Notes: generated by a model not told the origin, from the sequence alone. A DNA stretch of 51,408 nt from an uncultured Lachnospiraceae bacterium (GCA_910580195.1 CAJTWA010000034.1:1-51408), one strand, 5' to 3'. Shown: positions 41,811 to 51,214, counted from the stretch's first letter. Translations and numbers: made by a program.

Positions 41811-42920
41811 CTAAATACAGCCCTCCACCGCCCCAAGGAACATCCCATATTCCTTCCTGCAGTTCGTATTCCCATTCCGCACATCAAACTTATCCGAAAT
41901 GTCCCGCGCCTCCCTGCCGAAGTATTCCGCCAGCTCTTTGGTCTGGTAACGCCCATCTTCCCGCTGCCAAGGCTGGCTGCCCGGCAGGGAAAGCCGTACC
42001 GTTTCCTTCCCCTGTTTCAGCAGGCTCCGCATCATGATTTCAGCCCCAATGGAAAATTCCATTTTATACAGCGGAATTGTCCCCAAAACCTCATGGGGCG
42101 CTTCTTTCTTAAAAAAACTCCATGCAGAATTCAGGTCTGTCTTTACAAGATATACAATGGTATCAGAAAAATAAGGGCTGTGCATCCGGTATTGCCTGCA
42201 GATTTGCTTAAGCAAGCGGTAATAGGGGGCTGCCTGTCCGGTGTCTTGCCTTCGGACCGCATAACAGTAGAGGAGCCGCCCATATTCATAGGCTAGTTTT
42301 TGGCTCTGGGGGTAGTGTTTTTCCAGCAGCTTCGTGGATTTTTGCAAAGTTTCCAAGTCATCGTACCAGCAGGCCATTTCCCCAATGAAATCTAAGCAGT
42401 AGGAATCCCGGCAATGGTATGCTCGGCAGAGGGCCTTGAAATCCCTGACATGCTGCATCGCCCGTCCCTTGTCGTCTGTCTGCCGGTACAGCCGGGCGGA
42501 CGCTGTATGGTAATCAAACAGGGGGTATCCATGCATTTGGCAGAATCCCTTGTACTTTTCCAAATATTTTTCCATATCCCCAATAGGGATTTGGTAAAAA
42601 AAGTCGGCGCAGCAGACCATTTCCGAGAAAATTTCCATCACCGCGTCCGTTGCGGCTTCATGGCTGCTCCCCGGCAGCTTGATGCCAGGGTTTTCTTCAT
42701 AAATTGCTAAAAGCTCCGGGAAAATCAAGTAGAGGTGGAACAGAAAACTGTCGCTTTCATCTTTCCTACATTCATCGGCATAGGCGTAGCGGAAATACAG
42801 CATGTAGCTTTTGTCCTGTGCCAAGTCTGCTTGCCGGATGGCTTCCCGGATGCCCGAGAGCCGGGCTTCCCCGGGGTTTAATTTCTGGTATTCCTCTATC
42901 AGTCCTGTAGGCTGGAACAT
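41811..42920 (-). CDS. Helical-repeat (TPR-like) protein of unknown function
   Basis: The product is 369 residues, almost entirely alpha-helical and rich in Tyr, Leu and Arg. It has degenerate paired-helix units (YLEKYKGFCQMHGYPLFDYH; AMQHVRDFKALCRAYHCRDS; QSQKLAYEYGRLLYCYAVRR; PYYRLLKQICRQYRMHSPYF). There is no signal peptide or membrane segment. TPR-like folds suggest protein binding, but no family is recognised. GGAGGCGCAACC precedes the ATG. It follows the small membrane protein gene by 15 bases and is probably co-transcribed with it. Confidence 0.75.
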   Translation of the reverse strand: MFQPTGLIEEYQKLNPGEARLSGIREAIRQADLAQDKSYMLYFRYAYADECRKDESDSFLFHLYLIFPELLAIYEENPGIKLPGSSHEAATDAVMEIFSEMVCCADFFYQIPIGDMEKYLEKYKGFCQMHGYPLFDYHTASARLYRQTDDKGRAMQHVRDFKALCRAYHCRDSYCLDFIGEMACWYDDLETLQKSTKLLEKHYPQSQKLAYEYGRLLYCYAVRRQDTGQAAPYYRLLKQICRQYRMHSPYFSDTIVYLVKTDLNSAWSFFKKEAPHEVLGTIPLYKMEFSIGAEIMMRSLLKQGKETVRLSLPGSQPWQREDGRYQTKELAEYFGREARDISDKFDVRNGNTNCRKEYGMFLGAVEGCI

Positions 42921-42935
42921 GGTTGCGCCTCCTTT

Positions 42936-43313
42936 TTACAGCATGTCATAGAAATCATAAGGGCTGGAAGAACCGGGGGAACCGCCCATTTCCTCCATGA
43001 GTTCCTCGATGTACTGAAGGTATCCTTCCAATCCGCCAAATTCTGCCATCAGCGTGAAGAAAGAATACGTAAAAATCAGGATCCCGCAGATAATGCCGAG
43101 AATCCCCAAGACCAGCCCCGCCTTCCCATAGCTGTTCATATGCATTTCCCCGCCTCTGGAAAGCAGCGCAAAGATAATGGCGAGGGAGCCGAAAATAACC
43201 GGCGGGTAGACGCAGCAAGCCATGGCAAGCCCAAGGATTCCCATTACCAAGGACGCCACGGCCATGCCGGCGGAACGCATTTCAAGATAAGATTTATTTT
43301 CTCCGTAATCCAT
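42936..43313 (-). CDS. DUF4190-like small membrane protein
   Basis: About 125 residues. Two long hydrophobic segments form the body (SAGMAVASLVMGILGLAMAC; GKAGLVLGILGIICGILIFT), with a short acidic C-terminus (EELMEEMGGSPG). The repeated VMGILGL and VLGILGI turns and an intervening loop fit DUF4190-type proteins. The function is unknown. The start may be the ATG at 43313 or a GTG at 43322; GGGATGG is better spaced for the former. Confidence 0.75.
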   Translation of the reverse strand: MDYGENKSYLEMRSAGMAVASLVMGILGLAMACCVYPPVIFGSLAIIFALLSRGGEMHMNSYGKAGLVLGILGIICGILIFTYSFFTLMAEFGGLEGYLQYIEELMEEMGGSPGSSSPYDFYDML

Positions 43314-43596
43314 AGTAATCACCCATCCCTTTCATTTTTCAGATGTTCCTGCAGGAAAACAGCCGGATAAAAGTCCGTTTTTCCATCCATTATTGTAGCA
43401 TGTGCAGGCGGAAAACACAAATATATTTTCTTGAAAGGAAAGAGGAAATCCGATATAATGGAGCGCAGGGGGCTGCCGTGCCATCCGCTTGCCAGCGAGG
43501 AAGTTACATTCTTTCTATAGAATGGCCTTTTGGGAGGGCGTATGCTTGTTTTATACGGCAGCCCCATGGCAGAAAAAGGAGTAAGGAGAGTTATCC

Positions 43597-45747
43597 ATGG
43601 ATATTATTGCAAAGTTAGCGGAAGAACTAGGCATCCGCAAGCAGCAGGCAGAAGCTGCCGTAACCTTGATTGACGAGGGGAACACCATCCCCTTTATTTC
43701 CAGATACCGGAAAGAAGCCACAGGGGCGCTGAACGACGAGGTGCTCCGTAACCTCCACGAACGCTTGGTTTACCTGCGGAACCTAGAGGAAAAGAAAGGG
43801 CAGGTATTGTCAAGCATCAAGGAGCAGGGCAAGCTGACCGAGGAGTTGGAGCAGCAGGTGCTTTCTGCGGAAACGTTGGTGGCAGTGGAGGATTTGTACC
43901 GCCCCTACCGCCCCAAACGCCGGACAAGGGCCACCATTGCAAAAGAAAAAGGCTTGGAGCCCTTGGCAAACATTATTTTGCTGCAGCAGACAAAGGAAAA
44001 TTTGGAAACAGAGGCATTGCCGTTTGTGGATCCGGAAAAAGGGGTGGAAACCCCAGCAGACGCCATTGCAGGGGCCATGGACATTTTGGCAGAAAATATT
44101 TCCGACGAAGCAAGCTACCGGAAATACATCCGCGATATCACCATGCGCACAGGGAAAATCATTTCTGCGGCCAAAAACCCGGAAACGGAATCCGTCTACG
44201 AAATGTATTACGAATTTGAGGAAGGCCTTGCAAAGCTGGCAGGCCACCGGATCCTTGCCCTGAACCGGGGCGAGGCGGAGAAAATCCTAACGGTAAAGGT
44301 AGAAGCCCCCGTGGAACGGATTTTGCAGTATCTGGAGAAAAAAGTGATTGTGAAAGACAACCCGAACACGGCCCCAACCTTACAGGCAGTGGTGGAGGAC
44401 AGCTATAAGCGGCTGATTGCCCCAGCCATTGAGCGGGAAATCCGCAATGAGCTGACAGAACGGGCGGAGGACGGGGCAATCCGGGTATTTGGGAAAAATC
44501 TGGAGCAGCTTTTAATGCAGCCCCCCATCGCCGGGAAAGTAGTGCTGGGCTGGGATCCTGCCTTCCGCACCGGCTGCAAGCTGGCAGTGGTGGACTCCAC
44601 CGGGAAAGTGCTGGACACCACAGTCATTTACCCCACCGCGCCCCAGAACAAGGTGGAGGAATCCAAAAAAATACTGAAAAAGCTCATCCAAAACTACGGC
44701 ATTTCCCTGATTTCCGTAGGAAATGGGACAGCCTCCCGGGAGTCGGAAATGATTATCGTAGATTTGCTCAAGGAGCTCCCCAAAACCATCCCCCCAGTCC
44801 AGTACGTGATTGTAAATGAAGCGGGGGCTTCGGTCTATTCCGCCAGCAAGCTGGCAACGGAGGAATTTCCGAATTTTGACGTAGGGCAGCGCAGCGCGGC
44901 CTCCATTGCAAGGCGCCTGCAGGACCCATTGGCAGAACTGGTGAAAATTGATCCGAAATCCATCGGGGTAGGCCAGTACCAGCATGACATGGACCAGAAA
45001 AAGCTAAGCGGCGCGTTGGGCGGCGTGGTGGAAGACTGCGTGAATAAAGTAGGGGTGGACTTAAACACGGCCTCCGCTTCTTTGCTGGAATATATTTCCG
45101 GCATCACCAAAACCATTGCCAAAAATATTGTGGCATACCGGGAAGAAAACGGCAGGTTCCTCACCCGCAGCCAGCTTTTGAAGGTGGCAAAATTAGGCCC
45201 GAAAGCCTATGAGCAATGCGCAGGGTTTATGCGCATCAGCGATGGGAAAAACCCGCTGGACGGCACCAGCGTCCACCCCGAAAGCTACGGCGCAACTTTA
45301 AAATTGCTGGAAAAGCTAGGCTACGCCCCAGAAGAAATCCGGGAAGGGAAACTGGCAGGGATTTCCAAGAAAATCCATGATTATAAAAAATTAGCCGAGG
45401 AACTGGAAGTCGGGGAACTGACGCTTGAGGATATTGTAAAAGAATTGGAAAAGCCGGCAAGGGACCCAAGGGAAGACATGCCAAAGCCAATCCTGCGCCA
45501 AGATGTGCTGGAAATGAAGGACTTAACCCCCGGCATGGTCTTAAAAGGGACAGTACGCAACGTCATTGACTTTGGCGCATTCGTGGATATCGGGGTACAT
45601 CAGGACGGGCTGGTGCATATTTCCCAGATGACGGAACGCTATATCAAGCACCCGCTGGAGGCAGTCAGCGTGGGGGACATTGTGGAAGTAAAAGTGATGA
45701 GCGTGGATTTGCAGAAAAAAAGGATTCAGCTCACCATGAAAATTTAG
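43597..45747 (+). CDS. tex: Tex-family RNA-binding protein with S1 domain
   Basis: The product is 716 residues, the usual Tex length. It begins MDIIAKLAEELGIRKQQAEA with the N-terminal helical domain (LIDEGNTIPFISRYRKEATG). Next come a YqgF/RNase H-like domain (GWDPAFRTGCKLAVVDSTG), helix-hairpin-helix repeats (ISGITKTIAKNIVAYREENG) and a C-terminal S1 RNA-binding domain (GTVRNVIDFGAFVDIGVHQD). Tex is linked to transcription processes and stress survival; its exact action is unsettled. AAGGAGAG precedes the ATG. Confidence 0.95.
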   Translation: MDIIAKLAEELGIRKQQAEAAVTLIDEGNTIPFISRYRKEATGALNDEVLRNLHERLVYLRNLEEKKGQVLSSIKEQGKLTEELEQQVLSAETLVAVEDLYRPYRPKRRTRATIAKEKGLEPLANIILLQQTKENLETEALPFVDPEKGVETPADAIAGAMDILAENISDEASYRKYIRDITMRTGKIISAAKNPETESVYEMYYEFEEGLAKLAGHRILALNRGEAEKILTVKVEAPVERILQYLEKKVIVKDNPNTAPTLQAVVEDSYKRLIAPAIEREIRNELTERAEDGAIRVFGKNLEQLLMQPPIAGKVVLGWDPAFRTGCKLAVVDSTGKVLDTTVIYPTAPQNKVEESKKILKKLIQNYGISLISVGNGTASRESEMIIVDLLKELPKTIPPVQYVIVNEAGASVYSASKLATEEFPNFDVGQRSAASIARRLQDPLAELVKIDPKSIGVGQYQHDMDQKKLSGALGGVVEDCVNKVGVDLNTASASLLEYISGITKTIAKNIVAYREENGRFLTRSQLLKVAKLGPKAYEQCAGFMRISDGKNPLDGTSVHPESYGATLKLLEKLGYAPEEIREGKLAGISKKIHDYKKLAEELEVGELTLEDIVKELEKPARDPREDMPKPILRQDVLEMKDLTPGMVLKGTVRNVIDFGAFVDIGVHQDGLVHISQMTERYIKHPLEAVSVGDIVEVKVMSVDLQKKRIQLTMKI

Positions 45748-45768
45748 ACAATTTACATAATATGCCTG

Positions 45769-45797
45769 TTGACAGATCGTATCAGCAGGAGTAGAAT
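45769..45797 (+). promoter_or_regulatory. Sigma-A promoter of the riboflavin operon
   Basis: TTGACA (45769-45774) and TAGAAT (45792-45797) are 17 bases apart, about 22 bases before the FMN riboswitch. Confidence 0.8.
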
Positions 45798-45818
45798 AAA
45801 AACGTCAAATGAATAATG

Positions 45819-45956
45819 TTCTTCAGGGCAGGGTGACTTTTCTTGTGAAAAGAATTCCCGACCGACGGTGATACCCCAGTGGGCAAGTCCGTGAGCCGCA
45901 AGGCATGATTTGGTGAGAATCCAAAACCGACAGTACAGTCTGGATGGGAGAAGAAA
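45819..45956 (+). promoter_or_regulatory. FMN riboswitch (RFN element)
   Basis: The conserved blocks appear in order: CTTCAGGGCAGGGTGA, CCGACCGACGGTGATA, GTCCGTGAGCCGCAAGGC, ATTTGGTGAGAATCC, AAAACCGACAGTACAGTC and TGGATGGGAGAAGA. Blocks 1 and 6 close the aptamer stem. The terminator at 46018-46049 is the likely expression platform. FMN binding should therefore stop transcription before ribU. Confidence 0.95.
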
Positions 45957-46017
45957 CATCAATATTTACAATGTATCATGTATGTAGGATGTATGCAGGA
46001 TTTGTGTACGATTTCAT

Positions 46018-46049
46018 GCCCTGAATCTATGGATTCGGGGCTTTTTTTG
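46018..46049 (+). terminator. Riboswitch terminator
   Basis: GCCCTGAATC and GATTCGGGGC form a stem with a TATG loop region, followed by TTTTTTTG. It lies about 60 bases after the aptamer and 210 bases before ribU. Confidence 0.85.
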
Positions 46050-46259
46050 TTTTATATTCCTCTACGGGCCGGATACCCTGCAGCTTGCTGCAATCAGAGT
46101 TTTACCGAACAAAGCGAGGTTGGGGCCAATACCCAGCGGCTTTGCTGCGGGGAAGTTTATTTTAGGAAATTGCGGCCTATAAAGCAAAATCTTTTCAGCA
46201 GAATACATTGCCCGATGGAGAACTTTCAGAAAATATCAAATAAAAAGGAGCGTTTTACC

Positions 46260-46925
46260 ATGAGTACAAGAAATGATGCAGCAGCAAAACCAGCCAAACA
46301 GAGGGACGTATGGAAAATGACAATGACAGCCATGCTCTCAGCCATCGCTTTCCTGCTGATGTTCCTAGAATTTTCCGTCCCCATCATGCCCTCTTTCATT
46401 AAAATGGATTTATCGGAACTCCCGGCCCTGATTGGGGCATTTGCCATGGGGCCTGTGAGCGGGGCAATGATTTGCCTGATTAAGAACTTGCTCCACTTGT
46501 TTATGACAACCACCGGAGGCGTAGGGGAACTGTCCAACTTTATCTTAGGCGCAGCCTTTGTGGTTCCCGCAGGCCTGATTTACAAGAAATGGACTGGGAA
46601 GAAAAGCGCCATCCTAGGCGCGCTGGCCGGGGCAGTACTGATGGCAGCCATCAGCATTATTTCCAATTATTTTATCGTATACCCGGTATATTACAATTTC
46701 ATGCCGAAAGAAGCCATCCTTTCCGCTTACCAGCTCATTTTCCCAAAAGTGGAAAATATCCTGCAGTGCCTGATTGTATTTAACACCCCCTTTACCTTTG
46801 TAAAAGGCGTGTTCAGCGTAGCCATTACCGTGCTGGTCTACAAGCCCCTCTCCCCCTTCTTAAAAGGGAATTACAGAAGCCAAAAGGCTCCGCGGAAACG
46901 TACCAAAAACAGCTACCAAGCATAG
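46260..46925 (+). CDS. ribU: ECF transporter riboflavin-binding S component
   Basis: The product is 221 residues with six hydrophobic segments. The family's conserved start (TAMLSAIAFLLMFLEFSVPI) is followed by SELPALIGAFAMGPVSGAMI. It binds riboflavin outside and works with shared EcfAAT energising subunits, which are not encoded here. The ATG at 46260 has AAAAAGGAG upstream. The frame is open back to 45978, but that would run through the riboswitch region and is rejected. Being first after the FMN riboswitch confirms the substrate. Confidence 0.93.
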   Translation: MSTRNDAAAKPAKQRDVWKMTMTAMLSAIAFLLMFLEFSVPIMPSFIKMDLSELPALIGAFAMGPVSGAMICLIKNLLHLFMTTTGGVGELSNFILGAAFVVPAGLIYKKWTGKKSAILGALAGAVLMAAISIISNYFIVYPVYYNFMPKEAILSAYQLIFPKVENILQCLIVFNTPFTFVKGVFSVAITVLVYKPLSPFLKGNYRSQKAPRKRTKNSYQA

Positions 46926-46939
46926 GGATGGTAATAATC

Positions 46940-48244
46940 ATGTATGAATTTGAAAAAAAATCCCCAGAAGCCTACATGCGCCAAGTATTAGCCCTCGCCC
47001 GCCAAGGGGAAGGCAAGGTAAGCCCCAACCCCATGGTAGGCTGCATTGTAGTAAAAGATGGGGAAATCATTGCCACAGGCTGCCACGAGCAGTACGGCGG
47101 CTACCACGCCGAACGCAACGCCCTGCTCCGCTGCAAGGAGGATCCCGAAGGCGCAGAGCTTTACGTCAATTTAGAGCCCTGCTGCCATTACGGGAAAACC
47201 CCTCCCTGCACAGAAATCATCATTGAGAAAAAAATCAGCAAAGTATACGTGGGATGCCTAGACCCCAACCCAAAGGTAGCCGGCAAAGGCATAAAAATCC
47301 TGCAGGAACACGGCATTTTAGTAGAAACCGGAATTTTAGGGCAGGAGTGCCGCGCCTTAAACGAAGTGTTTTTCCACTATATGGAAACGAAGCTCCCCTT
47401 CCTCGCCATGAAATACGCCATGACGCTGGACGGGAAAATCGCCTGTGAAACCGGGGACTCCAAATGGGTCACAGGGGAGGAGGCAAGGGCGTATGTCCAC
47501 CGCCTGCGGAACCGCTACCGGGGGATTATGGCGGGGATTGGCACAGTGCTGGCAGACGATCCCCTGCTGAACTGCCGCATGGAAGGCGGGCGGGATCCCA
47601 TACGGATTATCTGCGATTCCAAGCTGCGGATTCCCTTGGGCAGCCAGATTGTAAAAACGGCGCCCCAAATCGAAACGATTGTTGCATGGAACCCCCAAGC
47701 AGCGGAACAGTGGCATCTGCAGCAGGGGGCAACGGGAGGCAATTCCGAAAGTACTCCCAAAGAAATGCCCGATTTCGGGCAAAAAGGGACAGATAAGGGC
47801 TCTTTCAGGGAAAAAGTACAAAAATTAATCCAGCAAGGCATAACATTACTGGAAATCCCAATGCAGCCCCAGAAAATTGCCGCCCAGAATAATCCCCCCA
47901 AAACCCAGCAGGCCATGCATTTGGCGGATTGCCAGCCCGCTGTCCAAAAGCTCCAACCCCAGCTTAGCCTGCCAGAACTGTTCCGGCAGTTAGCAAGCCG
48001 CGGCATTGACAGCATTTTGCTGGAAGGCGGCGGGACCTTAAATGCATCTGCATTGCAGGAAGGCCTCGTGCAGCGGGCCTACGCCTTTATTGCCCCGAAG
48101 CTGGTGGCTGGGGCGGCAGCAAAATCCCCCATAGAAGGCAGCGGCATCCCCCGGATGGAAGACGCCGTGAAACTTAGGGATTTGGAAATCACCAGATTCG
48201 GCGAAGATTTATGCATGACGGGCAGGATTGCAGGAAAAGCATAA
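46940..48244 (+). CDS. ribD: Bifunctional riboflavin deaminase/reductase, with inserts
   Basis: About 434 residues, compared with about 365 for typical RibD. The deaminase part has the zinc site GGYHAERNALLRC and NLEPCCHYGKTPPCTEIIIE. The reductase part has FLAMKYAMTLDGKIACETGD and SILLEGGGTLNASAL. The extra length is two Gln/Pro-rich, low-complexity stretches between IETIVAWN and LSLPELFRQL (about residues 255-350), for example QQGATGGNSESTPKEM and QPQKIAAQNNPPKTQQAM. The start at ATG 46940 is better spaced from GGGATGG than the one at 46928. It follows ribU by 14 bases. Confidence 0.93.
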   Translation: MYEFEKKSPEAYMRQVLALARQGEGKVSPNPMVGCIVVKDGEIIATGCHEQYGGYHAERNALLRCKEDPEGAELYVNLEPCCHYGKTPPCTEIIIEKKISKVYVGCLDPNPKVAGKGIKILQEHGILVETGILGQECRALNEVFFHYMETKLPFLAMKYAMTLDGKIACETGDSKWVTGEEARAYVHRLRNRYRGIMAGIGTVLADDPLLNCRMEGGRDPIRIICDSKLRIPLGSQIVKTAPQIETIVAWNPQAAEQWHLQQGATGGNSESTPKEMPDFGQKGTDKGSFREKVQKLIQQGITLLEIPMQPQKIAAQNNPPKTQQAMHLADCQPAVQKLQPQLSLPELFRQLASRGIDSILLEGGGTLNASALQEGLVQRAYAFIAPKLVAGAAAKSPIEGSGIPRMEDAVKLRDLEITRFGEDLCMTGRIAGKA

Positions 48245-48310
48245 CGGCCCTTTGCCGCAGCAGCCATTTTAAATTGCAAGAAGGGCAACCGAATCCGCAA
48301 GGCGGCCCTA

Positions 48311-48470
48311 GAGCGTGTTTGAAAATTCATTCCCGCAATCTGTCGCCCCACTTCACATCAGCTTTCATGCTGAATTTCGTCAATGTAGCACGCTACACCT
48401 CCGAAATCCAGCATAAAACCTGATGCAAATTAGGACAACATCTTGCAGAAAGCAATTTTCAAACACGCGC
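48311..48470. mobile_element. MITE-like palindromic element 1
   Basis: GCGTGTTTGAAAATT (48313-48327) and its exact complement AATTTTCAAACACGC (48454-48468) end a sequence that is nearly self-complementary along its length; CATCAGCTTTCATGCTGAAT faces ATCCAGCATAAAACCTGATG. It has no gene. It lies between ribD and ribE, where it would be transcribed as a long hairpin. Confidence 0.75.
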
Positions 48471-48471
48471 T

Positions 48472-48627
48472 GGGGACTGTTTAGAAATAACTTTTCATAT
48501 TGTTTGCTTTTTTTCAGGAGTACCGCCCAGAAATCACTTACATAGACCGCTGTGCGCCTGTTTTTTGGATGGCGCTCACAGAGAAAAATCCTGCGCATTA
48601 TTTAAAAATTATTTCTGGACAGTCCCT
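48472..48627. mobile_element. MITE-like palindromic element 2
   Basis: GGGGACTGTTTAGAAATAA (48472-48490) is inverted, with two mismatches, at TTATTTCTGGACAGTCCC (48609-48626). The ends differ from those of element 1, so it belongs to another family. It begins 1-2 bases after element 1 and carries only a short, unconvincing open frame. Confidence 0.65.
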
Positions 48628-48705
48628 TAGCAGCAAGATGGATTATTCCTTATTGGCTGTAAGGGACATTAACCATAAATATATTGTAGCAGATAGGAGG
48701 AAACA

Positions 48706-49356
48706 TTGTTTACTGGAATTATAGAAGAAACAGGGGAACTTTCGGAAATCAAGAAAGAAACCCTTTCAGCCAAAATAAAAATCCGCTGCCAGAAGGTACT
48801 GGCCGGGACGAAAATCGGCGACAGCATTGCCGTAAACGGAATCTGCCTTACGGTAACGTCTTTGGCAAAAGACGGCTTTACCGCAGACGTGATGGCAGAA
48901 ACCATGCGCCGCAGCAGCCTCTTAGGCCTTAAAATCCCTGGCAAGGTAAATTTGGAACGGGCCATGGCGGCAGACGGAAGGTTCGGCGGGCACATCGTGT
49001 CCGGCCATATTGACGGGACAGGGACCATAACCGGAATCCAACAGGAAGAAAACGCCGTCTGGTACACCATCGCCGCAGGGCCGTCCCTCCTTCGCTACAT
49101 TGTGGAAAAAGGCTCCGTGGCGTTGGACGGAATCAGCCTGACCGTAGCAAAAGTGACGGAACAGGGTTTCCAAGTATCCGTCATCCCCCACACCCGCAAG
49201 GAAACCGCCCTGTCCGAAAAGAGGGTTGGCAGCCTTATCAACATCGAATGTGACATAATTGGAAAATACATAGAAAAATTACTATCCCACGGACAAGGGC
49301 CAGCACAGGAAAGCAAGATAACCCCCCAGTTCCTGTCCGAGCATGGCTTTTTGTAA
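48706..49356 (+). CDS. ribE: Riboflavin synthase alpha subunit
   Basis: The product is 216 residues with the two similar lumazine-binding halves of the enzyme: FTGIIEETGELSEIK ... DSIAVNGICLTVTSLAKDGF, and GGHIVSGHIDGTGTITGIQQ ... VALDGISLTVAKVTEQGF. It dismutates two lumazines to riboflavin. Translation starts at TTG 48706, five bases after AGGAGG, so the usual MFTGII N-terminus is read from a TTG. Two MITE-like palindromes separate it from ribD. Confidence 0.95.
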   Translation: MFTGIIEETGELSEIKKETLSAKIKIRCQKVLAGTKIGDSIAVNGICLTVTSLAKDGFTADVMAETMRRSSLLGLKIPGKVNLERAMAADGRFGGHIVSGHIDGTGTITGIQQEENAVWYTIAAGPSLLRYIVEKGSVALDGISLTVAKVTEQGFQVSVIPHTRKETALSEKRVGSLINIECDIIGKYIEKLLSHGQGPAQESKITPQFLSEHGFL

Positions 49357-49486
49357 AAAGGGAAACCACCAAGCATTTTAAGCCCAAATACAAGGTTTAT
49401 GTGGAAAAACAAAAACTACTGCGGATAAACATCCACGAAAATATTTTACCAAAGTATAGATTTATATAAGGGAAAGGATGAGAGAA

Positions 49487-50689
49487 ATGGGAAAACAGAC
49501 TGACACCGTAGAACAGGCCATTGCAGACATGAAGCAAGGCAAAATCATTATGGTAATCGACGATCCAGACCGGGAAAATGAAGGGGACTTTATCTGCGCC
49601 GCAGAATTTGCTACCCCGGAAAACATCAATTTCATGGCAACCCATGGAAAAGGCCTAATCTGCATGCCCATGGCAAAAGAGCTCTGCCAGAAGCTGGGCT
49701 TAAAGCAAATGGTAGAGCAAAACACAGATAACCACCAGACCGCATTTACCATATCCATTGACGGCGTTGATACAGACACTGGGATATCCGCGTTCGAGCG
49801 TTCCCAGACTGCCCTTGCGGCAATGAAGGACGATGCAGGGCCAGAGGATTTCCGCAGGCCGGGGCATATGTTTCCCCTAGAATCCCGGGAAGGGGGCGTG
49901 CTGAAGCGCACCGGGCACACAGAAGCCACCGTAGACTTGGCAGTCCTAGCAGGGCTTAAGCCAAGCGGCCTGTGCTGTGAAATTATGCGGGAGGATGGGA
50001 CCATGATGCGCACCACGGAGCTTCTGGAACTGGCAGAAAAATTCCAGATGACCGTCATCACCATAGCGGACCTTGTCCGCTACCGGATGGACAAAAATAG
50101 CTTGGTGCGCCAGGAAGCCCATGCAAAGCTGCCAACCAAATACGGGGAATTTGGCATCTACGGTTATGTCAATAAATTAAACGGGGAGCACCATGTTGCG
50201 CTGGTAATGGGCGACGTTGCCGACGGCCAGCCGGTGCTTTGCCGGGTTCATTCCGAGTGCCTGACCGGGGACGTGTTCGGTTCTGCCCGCTGCGACTGCG
50301 GGGAGCAGCTAGACGCAGCTATGAAAGCAATCGCGAAGGAAGGCCGGGGCATCCTCCTGTACATGCGCCAAGAAGGCCGGGGCATTGGCCTGATTAACAA
50401 AATAAAAGCTTATAAGCTTCAGGAAGAAGGCCTTGATACGGTAGAAGCCAATGTAAAACTGGGCTTTGCCCCAGATTTGCGGGATTACGGCATTGGAGCC
50501 CAGATCCTCCACGACTTGGGCGCAGAAAAGCTCCGGCTGCTCACCAATAACCCTAAGAAAATTACTGGCCTTTCCGGCTACGGCATTTCCATTGTGGAAC
50601 GCGTCCCCATTGAGATGCCCGCCCAGAAAACCGACATTTTTTACCTGAAAACCAAACAGAGCAAAATGCAGCATATGACAAATTATTAA
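49487..50689 (+). CDS. ribBA: Bifunctional DHBP synthase / GTP cyclohydrolase II
   Basis: The product is 400 residues. The RibB half has VIDDPDRENEGDFICAAEFA and HTEATVDLAVLAGLKPSGLC. The RibA half has the zinc and GTP motifs HSECLTGDVFGSARCDCGEQ and RQEGRGIGLINKIKAYKLQE. Together they make the two precursors of lumazine. The start is at 49487, nine or ten bases after AAAGG; the ATG at 49478 overlaps that site. It follows ribE by 130 bases. Confidence 0.95.
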   Translation: MGKQTDTVEQAIADMKQGKIIMVIDDPDRENEGDFICAAEFATPENINFMATHGKGLICMPMAKELCQKLGLKQMVEQNTDNHQTAFTISIDGVDTDTGISAFERSQTALAAMKDDAGPEDFRRPGHMFPLESREGGVLKRTGHTEATVDLAVLAGLKPSGLCCEIMREDGTMMRTTELLELAEKFQMTVITIADLVRYRMDKNSLVRQEAHAKLPTKYGEFGIYGYVNKLNGEHHVALVMGDVADGQPVLCRVHSECLTGDVFGSARCDCGEQLDAAMKAIAKEGRGILLYMRQEGRGIGLINKIKAYKLQEEGLDTVEANVKLGFAPDLRDYGIGAQILHDLGAEKLRLLTNNPKKITGLSGYGISIVERVPIEMPAQKTDIFYLKTKQSKMQHMTNY

Positions 50690-50749
50690 TCAGGGATAAA
50701 TTTTTCGTTCCTACATAGTTAAGCATAGCGAAAGGAATAGGTAGTTTCT

Positions 50750-51214
50750 ATGAGAGTATTAGAAGGAAAAGTAGTTGCAAGCGGGATAAAAATTGGGATT
50801 GTAGCATCTAGGTTCAATGAATTTATCGTGTCCAAACTGGTGGGCGGCGCGCAGGACGCCTTGCTCCGCCATGGGGTCAATGACGGTGACATTACCCTTG
50901 CATGGGTTCCCGGGGCTTTTGAAATCCCCCTCACCGCCCAGAAAATGGCGGAAACCGGGAATTACGATGCAGTCATCTGCCTAGGCGCAGTCATCAAAGG
51001 GGCAACCACCCATTACGATTACGTCTGCGCAGAAGTCAGCAAGGGCGTAGCAGCCGTAGGCCTGAAAACAGAAATCCCCGTCATCTTCGGTGTTGTCACC
51101 ACAGACAACATTGAGCAAGCCATTGAACGGGCAGGCACAAAAGCCGGGAACAAAGGCTACGACGCAGCCTGCACAGCCATCGAGATGGTAAACCTGATGA
51201 AAAATATGGAATAG
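50750..51214 (+). CDS. ribH: 6,7-dimethyl-8-ribityllumazine synthase
   Basis: The product is 154 residues, the full family length. It has IGIVASRFNEFIVSKLVGGA, the active-site stretch WVPGAFEIPLTAQKMAETG, CLGAVIKGATTHYDYVCAEV and PVIFGVVTTDNIEQAIERAG. It joins the ribBA and ribD products, forms large capsid-like shells in related bacteria, and feeds RibE. The last gene of the rib operon, with a terminator after it. Confidence 0.96.
   Translation: MRVLEGKVVASGIKIGIVASRFNEFIVSKLVGGAQDALLRHGVNDGDITLAWVPGAFEIPLTAQKMAETGNYDAVICLGAVIKGATTHYDYVCAEVSKGVAAVGLKTEIPVIFGVVTTDNIEQAIERAGTKAGNKGYDAACTAIEMVNLMKNME

Noticed and set aside
45978..46259. N-terminal extension of RibU
   Set aside because: It would translate across the riboswitch terminator. 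AAAAAGGAG and the family N-terminus place the start at 46260.
48500..48724. 74-codon plus-strand frame between ribD and ribE
   Set aside because: It lies mostly inside MITE-like element 2, has no ribosome site and overlaps the ribE start.
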